Below, one piece after another: positions 56,944 through 64,000 of a stretch of DNA of 64,000 nucleotides. Position 1 is the stretch's first letter. Each line of letters begins with the position of its first letter. Below the pieces are notes generated by a model. That model ran no database searches and was not told the origin of the DNA. It saw only the letters and a program-made list of their open reading frames with translations. Position numbers and translations under genes: made by a program. The stretch comes from Mycolicibacterium helvum (GTDB lineage: Bacteria > Actinomycetota > Actinomycetes > Mycobacteriales > Mycobacteriaceae), in assembly GCF_010731895.1 (NCBI RefSeq), contig NZ_AP022596.1, positions 2,542,001-2,606,000 on the forward strand, written 5' to 3'.

Positions 56944-58554
56944 GTGATCGGGGCACATCGCCTTCGCGCGCTGTCTGTGGTGGGGCTGTTGGGGGTGCTT
57001 ACCGCAGCCGCAGTACTGGTTGCTGATCTCCACCGGTCTTCGGCACCCGTCGAAGCCGGGGTGATCAGCGGCCCGTACGCGTCTTTACTCGCCAGCTCGG
57101 TCGATCTCGGTCCGGCACGCACCGACCACGTTCAACTGACCGCCGCGCTGCGCGACGATTCTCGCCCGGACCTTCTGATGGGATGGGCTGTCCAACAAGA
57201 CCTTTCGGTACGCTGGCGTCCTGGAGACAGCTGGGCGATCCTGGAAGGCGCGCCCGGCGCGATATCCGGCGCTTTCGATGTGGACGTCCACGACTACCGC
57301 GGCAAGCGCGGTCAGGTGTTCTACGCCTCGCCCCAACAGCCGTCGGTTCCACAATCACTCAGCGTGGAGGTGGCCGGTCTCGGCCGCATCCTCGGCTACA
57401 CGCCGCACCGCGAGTCGAAGGTCTGGATGCTTCCGCTCGAGGTCCCTGACCAAGGTCTGAACCCCAGCGCCCTGCTGCGCACGTACAACGCAATGCCGTT
57501 GCATGAGAAGGGCTACACCGGCAAGGGCACAACAGTCGTCGTGTTCGCGTTCGACGGTTTCGACCAAGCCGACCTCGATACCTTCGCAACCAGTTTCAAC
57601 CTGCCGAAATTCACCCCGGACGTCGTCGGCGGTATGCCGCCGGTCCGCCGCGGCGAGGCGACCATGGACCTCGAGGCGATCCATGCGATCGCCCCCGACG
57701 CCAAGAAGGTGCTGGTGAACGCGCGCTCCACAGTGGAGGGTGACGGGTCCTACGAGAAGATCGCGAAACTGATGGAGGACACCGAACGGAGTTATCCGGG
57801 CGCGGTGTGGAGCTTCTCCATCGGCTGGGGTTGCGACAAGCTCATCACCGCCGCCGACCTTGCCCCGGTGCGCGCGGCACTGTCGGCCGCGCACCGCTCG
57901 GGGACGACGGCGTTCGACGCCAGCGGTGACTTGGCCGGCCTCGACTGCAAGGGCGGCGACGAGTGGTCCTCGCCGCCGAGCGAAAACGACGTCGGGCTGG
58001 ACGCGGTGGCCTCGATGCCGGAAATGACGGACGTGGGCGGCACGACGGTGTCGACTGACGCCAACGGCGTTTGGCTGGCCGAGCAATCGTGGTTCGACCC
58101 GCCGCTGTCCCAGGGCACCGGCGGTGGTGTGTCGGCGCTCTTCGAGCGGCCGGATTGGCAGCGGGATCTCAACGTTCAGGGCGGTGCCGGCAAGCGGCTC
58201 ACCCCAGATATCTCGGCTGTCGCCGACCCGTTCACCGGTGTGCAAATCGTATTCAACCAACAGGTGATCATCGGCGGCGGCACGTCGCTGGCGGCGCCCG
58301 TCTGGGCCGGCCTGACCGCGCTGATGAATCAGTATGTGGTCGATAAGGGTGGCTCACTGATCGGCCATATCAACCCGATCTTGTACAACATCGCCGAAGG
58401 CACTCCGCTGCCCGCGTTTCGTGACGTTGTCCTCGGCGGTAACGCCGTGGCCAATGCCGGTCCGGGCTACGACCTGGTCACCGGCCTTGGCACGCCCAAC
58501 GTCGAAAACTTGGCGCAGAATATTCTTGTGACCCAGAAAGTGGTCGACCGATGA
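56944..58554 (+). CDS. Sedolisin (S53) serine peptidase, secreted or membrane-anchored
   Basis: A 536-residue acid-type serine protease. An N-terminal hydrophobic helix (LSVVGLLGVLTAAAVLVA, residues 10-27) is a signal or anchor, followed by a prodomain to about 180. The catalytic residues are Glu238 and Asp242 (GEATMD), oxyanion Asp329 (DASGD) and nucleophile Ser448 (GGTSLAAP). Ca-binding DVVLGG near the end is typical. All are intact. The canonical SGTS is GGTS here. GTG 56944 starts it. It is coupled by ATGA to the zinc-ribbon membrane gene. The substrate is unknown. Confidence 0.9.
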   Translation: MIGAHRLRALSVVGLLGVLTAAAVLVADLHRSSAPVEAGVISGPYASLLASSVDLGPARTDHVQLTAALRDDSRPDLLMGWAVQQDLSVRWRPGDSWAILEGAPGAISGAFDVDVHDYRGKRGQVFYASPQQPSVPQSLSVEVAGLGRILGYTPHRESKVWMLPLEVPDQGLNPSALLRTYNAMPLHEKGYTGKGTTVVVFAFDGFDQADLDTFATSFNLPKFTPDVVGGMPPVRRGEATMDLEAIHAIAPDAKKVLVNARSTVEGDGSYEKIAKLMEDTERSYPGAVWSFSIGWGCDKLITAADLAPVRAALSAAHRSGTTAFDASGDLAGLDCKGGDEWSSPPSENDVGLDAVASMPEMTDVGGTTVSTDANGVWLAEQSWFDPPLSQGTGGGVSALFERPDWQRDLNVQGGAGKRLTPDISAVADPFTGVQIVFNQQVIIGGGTSLAAPVWAGLTALMNQYVVDKGGSLIGHINPILYNIAEGTPLPAFRDVVLGGNAVANAGPGYDLVTGLGTPNVENLAQNILVTQKVVDR

Positions 58555-59765
58555 GCACGCCTGCTGACGACGACGAAGTGCCGACGATGGAGTGTTCGGT
58601 CTGCCAGATCGACGTGCCGGCCGGAGCCTTCTGCGGTTACTGCGGCGGGCATCTGGCATCGGAGCCCTCGCGGGGACCGCGTTGGCTGCGTACGTTGCGC
58701 GGGGACACCTTCGGCGCGTCACCGGGGGAGAGCGTGCTGCGGCCCGCGATCGCCAGCTCGCTGTTTCCCCATCTGCCGCCGGGGTCACGCCTCCCGTTTC
58801 GGGTGGGGCTCGTGTTGGTGCTCGTCGGCCTGGTGCTGTTCTCCGTCATCAAGATGCCGGCCGCGCTGATCACCGTCGCCGCCCTGGGGCTACCGCTGCT
58901 GTTCGTGCTCTACCTCAGCGAATCGGCCGTCTACCGTGACCTGTCGGTCTGGTCGGTCGTGCTGGCGGGTGCGCTGGGTGCGGCCCTCGGCGTCGGCTGG
59001 GTGCTGCTGACCGGCGAGATGGTCGCCCGCGCCTACGGCGTCCCGATGGCTGCCGGCCTGGCCATCCATCACCTCATGCGTGAGGGGATCATGATCCCTG
59101 CCGGTGGGATGATTCTGATGTTGGTGCCCACGGTCCTGGTGCGCCTGCTGCGACCCAAGTCTCGAGAGTCGTTGGACGGCTTCGTGATCGGTGCGTTGGC
59201 GGCACTGATGTTCGCCGCGGCCGCGACGCTCACCCGGCTGGCGCCGCAATTTGCCACCGGCCTGCTGGCTCACAGCCGCCCGTTCCTGAGCCTGTTCGTC
59301 GAGGCCATCCTCTGCGGCGTGACGATCCCACTGACCGCCGCGGTGGCGGGCGGCATGATTGGTATCGCCCTGTGGTTCAAAGGTCAGCCGTCCAACCCGC
59401 ATGAGCATCCCGGCCGGATTCGCGCCGCGCTGTATCTCTTGGCGATCGTGGTCGTGCTGATCCACACCGGTGTCGCCGTCACCGACATCATGGGGATGGC
59501 GCAACTGCGAATGCTCACGGTTCACATCGTCATGACGATGGTCGTGCTGGTGTTGCTGCGCATCGCCGTGCAACTCGCGCTGATGCACGAGGCGCCCGAC
59601 CCGATCGAGCGCGACGAGCCGCTGTTGTGCATCCATTGTCACCATGTCGTGCCGGATATGGCGTTCTGCCCGGCCTGCGGCGTGGCCACACGGGCGTCGT
59701 CCCGCGCGTCACGCAACGCGCGGCGTGAAGCACGACCGGTGCGGGTCGCCGCGGAGGGGTCGTGA
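58551..59765 (+). CDS. Membrane protein with zinc ribbons at both ends
   Basis: A 404-residue protein. An N-terminal zinc ribbon (CSVCQIDVPAGAFCGYCG) and a C-terminal one (CIHCHHVVPDMAFCPACG) flank about nine membrane helices (residues 80-350). A basic tail follows. The two ribbons share the pattern DxPxxAFCxxCG, suggesting duplication. I recognise no enzyme motif. It is coupled at both ends (ATGA to sedolisin, GTGA to the next gene), so it may assemble with or control them. Confidence 0.8.
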   Translation: MSTPADDDEVPTMECSVCQIDVPAGAFCGYCGGHLASEPSRGPRWLRTLRGDTFGASPGESVLRPAIASSLFPHLPPGSRLPFRVGLVLVLVGLVLFSVIKMPAALITVAALGLPLLFVLYLSESAVYRDLSVWSVVLAGALGAALGVGWVLLTGEMVARAYGVPMAAGLAIHHLMREGIMIPAGGMILMLVPTVLVRLLRPKSRESLDGFVIGALAALMFAAAATLTRLAPQFATGLLAHSRPFLSLFVEAILCGVTIPLTAAVAGGMIGIALWFKGQPSNPHEHPGRIRAALYLLAIVVVLIHTGVAVTDIMGMAQLRMLTVHIVMTMVVLVLLRIAVQLALMHEAPDPIERDEPLLCIHCHHVVPDMAFCPACGVATRASSRASRNARREARPVRVAAEGS

Positions 59766-60505
59766 CCGAACCCTCGACTGCTCCCGGAGAGGAGCAGTTC
59801 CCGGGTTACGCCCTGCCTCCGGGTACCTATATCGCCCCGGAAATTCGTCGCGTCCGGCTCAGTCGCACCGTCGGGGCGTGGGCGGCGGGAATCGTCGTCG
59901 TCGCCCTGACACTGGTCGGGGTGTCACTGATGGTGACCAAGAAGGCGCCGCGCTACATGTGCCCGCCGGAATGCGGTGCCCCGCCGATGGGCACACCGGT
60001 GACCGGGCTGCCCCGGTTCACCGCCCCCGACGGGTCTTTCTCGGTGTCCTATCCGGCGCCGGGCTCGGCCTATGAGGTCGAGACCAAGGGCAACGGGGTC
60101 ACCGCGAAGTTCACCGGCGGGGACACCGGTGTCCTGCAATTGTTCTCGGAGCCCGCGAACGGCCGCAGCGCGCAGACCATCGCCAGGGACCTGTTGAAGC
60201 AGAAGTTCCCCGACGCCAAGATCGCCTACGAGATCCCCAACGCGATGGTCGGCTACCAGCCCGGCTACGGCGAGGTGGCCGACTCGTGGCCACAAGGCAC
60301 CAGCAACAGCTATATCCGTATTCGCACGGTGCTGCTGGTTTCGGTGAAGAACGACCTGGCGCTGGTGGCCGGCGCGGTTGGCCCCTATCACGCCTTCGGA
60401 CCGGATTTCGGCCCCGGCCTACCGTCGGCCGCCAACGTGCAGATCGCTCAGGATATGGGCAAGTACGTCAACAGCTTCAGCTGGCAGGGCGATCCAGCTC
60501 GCTGA
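59762..60505 (+). CDS. Membrane-anchored extracytoplasmic protein of unknown function
   Basis: A 247-residue protein with a 40-residue cytosolic start, one membrane helix (about residues 41-60, AAGIVVVALTLVGVSLMV) and a 190-residue external domain. Two cysteines (MCPPECG) may form a disulfide. The domain starts FTAPDGSFSVSYPAPG, like PsbP or other mixed-fold domains found in actinobacterial surface proteins. GTG 59762 overlaps the preceding stop. Convergent with the metallopeptidase gene. Function is unknown. Confidence 0.75.
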   Translation: MTEPSTAPGEEQFPGYALPPGTYIAPEIRRVRLSRTVGAWAAGIVVVALTLVGVSLMVTKKAPRYMCPPECGAPPMGTPVTGLPRFTAPDGSFSVSYPAPGSAYEVETKGNGVTAKFTGGDTGVLQLFSEPANGRSAQTIARDLLKQKFPDAKIAYEIPNAMVGYQPGYGEVADSWPQGTSNSYIRIRTVLLVSVKNDLALVAGAVGPYHAFGPDFGPGLPSAANVQIAQDMGKYVNSFSWQGDPAR

Positions 60506-60512
60506 AACTGGA

Positions 60513-60863
60513 TCAACCCCAACCTAATTCGTGCAGTCGATCGTCGTTGATGCCGAAATGGTGTGCAATCTCGTGGATTACCGTGATCGCGACTTCCTCG
60601 ACCACTTCGGCCTCGGTGTCACACATGTCCAGCAGTGGTTCGCGATAGATCGTGACGGTATCGGGGAGCGATCCGGCGTAACTGGAGTCCCGCTCGGTGA
60701 GCGCGACACCCTCATAGAGGCCCAGTAGACCCAGGTCCTCGGGGTGGCGATCCTCGACCAGTATCACGACGTTGTCGATCGCCTTGGCGAGTCCGGGTGG
60801 AATCAGATCTAGTGCGTCGCCGACCAATTCCTCGAATCGGTGCGGGTCCATATGTACAGGCAC
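60513..60863 (-). CDS. Zincin-type metallopeptidase, Rv3836-like
   Basis: A 116-residue protein of the small zincin family (PF06262). The motif HEIAHHFGIND provides HExxH plus a downstream Asp. The protein is cytosolic, as no signal peptide is visible. Rv3836 occupies the same place in M. tuberculosis. GTG 60863 overlaps the upstream stop (TAGTG), coupling it to the septum-formation gene; ATG 60851 is an alternative. Its substrate is unknown. Confidence 0.88.
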   Translation of the reverse strand: MPVHMDPHRFEELVGDALDLIPPGLAKAIDNVVILVEDRHPEDLGLLGLYEGVALTERDSSYAGSLPDTVTIYREPLLDMCDTEAEVVEEVAITVIHEIAHHFGINDDRLHELGWG

Positions 60864-62251
60864 TAAGCCGGAGGAGGGACGACGTCAGCTGGTCCGGGCG
60901 GCGGGCCCGCGGGCGGCGGCGGGCCGTCCATCGGGGGTGCGTCCAGCGGCGGCCCCGCCGGTTGCGCGGGCACGAACTGTCCGTTGAGGATGTTGCCGTC
61001 CTGCGGCGGGGCGCCGGACGTTGTGCTGGGTGCCGCCGTCGAGGTCGGCGCCTGCGATTGCGGCGTCGATTGCTGCGGCAGGTGCTGGGTCTGGGTCGAC
61101 TGCGTGGACTGACTGGATTGACTGCTGTCACTGGTCGACGGCGAGTACTGCGTTGTCGGGACAGCCGGCAGTAGCGGGATCGAGGGAAGGCTCAGCCGTT
61201 CCTGCGGAATGTCCGGCGGCGGGATCGGCGGCATCCCGTTGATCAGCAGCGCGCCCTTGGCGGGGTTGATCAGCGTCGCCCAGCCGCCGTTCCCCAGGGT
61301 GGCGCCGATGCTGCACGCCACCTGGTGGCTGCCCGCGGTCCAGCTCGGCAGCGAGATCGTGCTGTAGATCAGCGTCAGCGTGGTGGAGCGCAGCTGCAGC
61401 GGCGCCAGATAGGCATCGGTCATCCGGGTGCAGGCGTCCTTGATGAACGCGTCTTGATCGGCATCGGACGGCAGGGCGCCGGAGAACTTCTCGGCCAGGT
61501 TCACCGCGCCGGTGACCTCCATGGCGTGGGGCGCACCGCAGTCGACGGGAATATCGGTCGGCTGGCTGGTGGATGGGTCAATGCCCAGGCAGGTGCCGGT
61601 CGGCCAGACCTTGGACTGGTCGACCTCGGCCACCTTGCCCTTGATTGCGGTCTGCTGGCCGTCGGCTCCGGGCAGCTGCAGGCCGCACAGCATGCGCCGC
61701 TCGCCGGCCTGCTTCCAGGCCTTGTCGCCGGACCACAGCATGCTGATCGTGAACTTGCTGTTGGGATCGAACTTGTCGCCGAGGTAGCGCTCAACAGCGG
61801 GCTGGCACTGCTCGAGGCTGATCTGCTGGATGCGGGCCGCCGATGGCGGCGGGGCGTCGGGGCCGTATTCGGTTCCCGGGTAGGTCCGCATGTCGACCGA
61901 CTCGGCGACCTCGAATCGGTGGTCGTTCGTGCAATCGACGATGGTGGCCGAGTCGGGATCCTTGCCCGGCCAGTTCAGGCAGCTGCCGGCCTTGGCGTTG
62001 GCGAATGCCGCGGTGCCCTTGGCACCTGACAGCGGGTCGGAGCCGGCATACCCGGGCAGGCGGTTGTTGAGCCCGATCGGCAGGGCGGTCGCGACACCGG
62101 CGATCAGCAGGGCGCCGAGTGCGGTCAGCAGTAGTGCCCGGCGGGTCGAGGTGGCCTGGAAGGTGCCCAGAAAAGTGCGCCGCGGCGCGCCCGGTTCGGG
62201 CAGCTCGGGCGTCACGTCCTCGCGCTCGGATAACTGCAACATCGCCTCCAT
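60863..62251 (-). CDS. Septum-formation family membrane protein, Rv3835-like
   Basis: A 462-residue protein: 33 cytosolic residues, one membrane helix (ALLLTALGALLIAGVATALP), and a large external domain of about 290 residues with conserved Cys and Trp (FANAKAGSCLNWPGKDPDSA; MLCGLQLPG) typical of the septum-formation family. A Ser/Thr/Gln-, then Pro-rich tail of about 110 residues ends it. M. tuberculosis Rv3835 (449) is the counterpart. It is coupled to the zincin gene and diverges from serS. Confidence 0.85.
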   Translation of the reverse strand: MEAMLQLSEREDVTPELPEPGAPRRTFLGTFQATSTRRALLLTALGALLIAGVATALPIGLNNRLPGYAGSDPLSGAKGTAAFANAKAGSCLNWPGKDPDSATIVDCTNDHRFEVAESVDMRTYPGTEYGPDAPPPSAARIQQISLEQCQPAVERYLGDKFDPNSKFTISMLWSGDKAWKQAGERRMLCGLQLPGADGQQTAIKGKVAEVDQSKVWPTGTCLGIDPSTSQPTDIPVDCGAPHAMEVTGAVNLAEKFSGALPSDADQDAFIKDACTRMTDAYLAPLQLRSTTLTLIYSTISLPSWTAGSHQVACSIGATLGNGGWATLINPAKGALLINGMPPIPPPDIPQERLSLPSIPLLPAVPTTQYSPSTSDSSQSSQSTQSTQTQHLPQQSTPQSQAPTSTAAPSTTSGAPPQDGNILNGQFVPAQPAGPPLDAPPMDGPPPPAGPPPGPADVVPPPA

Positions 62252-62371
62252 TGTGGCAGCCGCGCACAGCCGTGTGACAAGTGATGCAGTTGTACTGTTA
62301 TGGGGTTGTGCTGTGCGTTCTCCCCGGAGGGGCCGACGCGGCGGCCGATCGCAATAGCTAGGGTTGCGGGC

Positions 62372-63625
62372 GTGATCGACCTGAAACTGCTGCGCGACGA
62401 TCCCGATGCGGTACGGCGGTCCCAGCTCAGCCGTGGTGAGGACCCGGGCCTCGTCGACGCCCTCCTGGCCGCCGACACCGCGCGCCGGGCGGCGATATCG
62501 ACCGCCGACTCCCTGCGGGCCGAGCAGAAGGCCGCCAGTAAGAAGGTCGGTTCGGCGTCCCCGGACGAGCGACCCGCGTTGCTTGAAGCAGCTAAAGAGC
62601 TTGCTGCCCAGGTCAAGTCAGCCGAAGCCGAGCAAAGCCAGGCCGAAGCGGCGTTCGCGAGCGCGCACATGGGCATTCAGAATGTCATCATCCCCGGCGT
62701 TCCGGCTGGCGGCGAGGACGATTTCGTCGTGCTCGACGTGGTGGGGCAGCCGCGGGAGATCGAGAACCCGAAGGATCACCTGGACCTCGGTGAGACGCTC
62801 GGGCTCATCGATATGGAGCGCGGCGCGAAGGTGTCCGGTTCCCGGTTCTACTTCCTGACCGGGCGCGGCGCGCTGCTGCAACTCGGCCTGCTGCAGCTGG
62901 CGGTGCGGGTGGCGACCGACAACGGCTTCACCCTGATGATCCCCCCGGTGCTGGTGCGTCCCGAGGTGATGGCGGGAACGGGCTTCCTCGGCGCCCACGC
63001 CGACGAGATCTATCACCTTGAGGACGACGATCTGTACCTGGTCGGCACCTCCGAGGTACCGCTGGCCGGCTATCACTCCGACGAGATCCTCGACCTGTCG
63101 GGCGGCCCGCTGCGTTACGCCGGGTGGTCGTCCTGCTTCCGGCGCGAGGCAGGCAGTTACGGCAAGGACACCCGCGGCATTATTCGGGTGCACCAGTTCG
63201 ACAAGGTGGAGGGCTTCGTCTACTGCCGCCCCGAGGATGCCGAAGCTGAACACCAGCGGCTGCTGGGCTGGCAGCGCCAGATGCTGGAACTCATCGACGT
63301 GCCCTACCGCGTGATCGATGTGGCGGCCGGGGATCTCGGGTCGTCGGCGGCCCGAAAATTCGACTGTGAGGCTTGGGTTCCCACTCAGCAGGCCTATCGC
63401 GAGCTGACCTCGACGTCGAACTGCACGACGTTCCAGGCCCGCCGGCTGGCCACCCGCTACCGCGACGAGAACGGCAAGCCGCAGATCGCGGCGACCCTCA
63501 ACGGCACGTTGGCCACCACCCGGTGGCTGGTGGCGATCCTGGAAAATCATCAACAGCCAGACGGCAGCGTGCGTGTTCCCGCCGCCCTGGTGCCTTACGT
63601 TGGGACGGAGGTCCTACAACCGTGA
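62372..63625 (+). CDS. serS: Seryl-tRNA synthetase
   Basis: A 417-residue class II synthetase that charges tRNA-Ser. The N-terminal coiled-coil arm spans residues 30-105. Motif 2 is in [17 protein letters not shown], and motif 3 in [29 protein letters not shown] is the family serine-site loop. GTG 62372 gives the expected [18 protein letters not shown] start. Its stop overlaps the DUF5718 GTG. The 120-base upstream gap holds a divergent promoter with the septum-formation gene. Confidence 0.97.
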   Translation: MIDLKLLRDDPDAVRRSQLSRGEDPGLVDALLAADTARRAAISTADSLRAEQKAASKKVGSASPDERPALLEAAKELAAQVKSAEAEQSQAEAAFASAHMGIQNVIIPGVPAGGEDDFVVLDVVGQPREIENPKDHLDLGETLGLIDMERGAKVSGSRFYFLTGRGALLQLGLLQLAVRVATDNGFTLMIPPVLVRPEVMAGTGFLGAHADEIYHLEDDDLYLVGTSEVPLAGYHSDEILDLSGGPLRYAGWSSCFRREAGSYGKDTRGIIRVHQFDKVEGFVYCRPEDAEAEHQRLLGWQRQMLELIDVPYRVIDVAAGDLGSSAARKFDCEAWVPTQQAYRELTSTSNCTTFQARRLATRYRDENGKPQIAATLNGTLATTRWLVAILENHQQPDGSVRVPAALVPYVGTEVLQP

Positions 63626-64000
63626 TCCAACTTGACCTCGACGAGGTCCGCAGCTGGTTCGGCTTCGGTGTCGCCGGCAACTTCGCCGGCCACCTCGAAC
63701 AAGCCGGTGAGGCAGTCGATTTCGTCAACGTCGCCAGCGAGGGCGTCGCTCCTAAGGGGATCTTCCCGTGGTATGCGCCCGGCCACGACAGCTTCCTGGG
63801 GGAGTTCCCGCTCTCGCACGACGCACTGATGATGCCTGCGGCCACTGAGGCTGACGGCCCGCTCAATCTGCAGATCGAGCCTGAGGTCGGGTTGGCCTGC
63901 GACGTGGTGTGGGAGGGCGACACGGTCGTCACGCTGCGGCCGTTCGCGCTCGGCGCGTTCAACGACTGTTCGATCCGCCGCCCCAACGCGCTCAAGATCA
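63622..64000 (+). CDS. DUF5718 protein, cut by the window edge
   Basis: 126 residues are visible from GTG 63622. The segments [20 protein letters not shown] and [14 protein letters not shown] recall DUF5718 / fumarylacetoacetate-hydrolase-like proteins, which is the name given to similar actinobacterial proteins. It overlaps the serS stop (GTGA) and is likely co-transcribed. The enzyme activity is unknown. Confidence 0.75.
   Translation, partial: MIQLDLDEVRSWFGFGVAGNFAGHLEQAGEAVDFVNVASEGVAPKGIFPWYAPGHDSFLGEFPLSHDALMMPAATEADGPLNLQIEPEVGLACDVVWEGDTVVTLRPFALGAFNDCSIRRPNALKI

Overview
The window is chromosomal DNA from a mycobacterium, most likely an environmental Mycolicibacterium-type species. 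The evidence is the high GC content, the frequent GTG and TTG starts, a complete type VII (ESX) secretion locus with PE and PPE proteins, EspR, EthA/EthR, a PonA2-type penicillin-binding protein, and gene order that follows the Rv3834c-Rv3860 end of the M. tuberculosis chromosome in mirror orientation. Assignments to M. tuberculosis genes are from memory of those proteins and their order, not from a search.

Layout. (a) 1-3256: a truncated acyl-CoA dehydrogenase gene diverging from a DUF1295 membrane protein / FAD-oxidoreductase pair, with a KstR-like operator just before the pair. (b) 3319-21351: an ESX-2 locus in one orientation: an Rv3899c-like protein with an EPEPV repeat, a YbaB-like protein, eccB2, eccC2, PE, PPE, esxD, esxC, espG2, a MinD-like ATPase, eccD2, mycP2, eccE2 and eccA2. 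(c) 21356-23162: a convergent pair, an Rv3860-like MinD ATPase and an unusually small Ser/Thr kinase-like protein. (d) 23693-29735: gltB-gltD glutamate synthase. (e) 29736-38406: an accessory block with a possible 46-residue protein, a luciferase-like oxidoreductase, an ArsR/SulP pair, a PHP protein, a DinB-type polymerase with a LexA-like box on its start codon, and a PonA2-type penicillin-binding protein. (f) 38462-43605: ethR/ethA with palindromic operators, rraA, the Rv3852 H-NS-like protein, a YcnI/CopC pair and an Rv3850-like protein.

(g) 43776-49288: a Gly/Pro/Trp-repeat surface protein, an ImmA/IrrE-type metallopeptidase with a membrane partner, espR, a TMEM165/GDT1 transporter behind a manganese (yybP-ykoY) riboswitch, an Rv3847-like protein and a small membrane protein. 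(h) 49289-56225: an intergenic stretch with four DnaA-box-like sites, a DUF4328 protein, glpQ1, then an LCP/CPBP/DUF2470 gene set behind an IdeR-like box, pheA and gpm2. (i) 56638-60505: a lipoprotein, an intact sedolisin, a membrane protein with two zinc ribbons, and a secreted-domain protein, the last three translationally coupled. (j) 60513-64000: Rv3836-like metallopeptidase, Rv3835-like septum-formation protein, serS and a truncated DUF5718 gene.

The strongest observations beyond routine annotation are the Mn riboswitch/transporter pair, the DnaA-box cluster, the minimal kinase coupled to a MinD ATPase next to ESX-2, the EspR/ImmA neighbourhood, the LexA-like box on dinB, the KstR-like box, and the sedolisin operon. 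No tRNA, rRNA, insertion sequence, prophage or CRISPR array was recognised.
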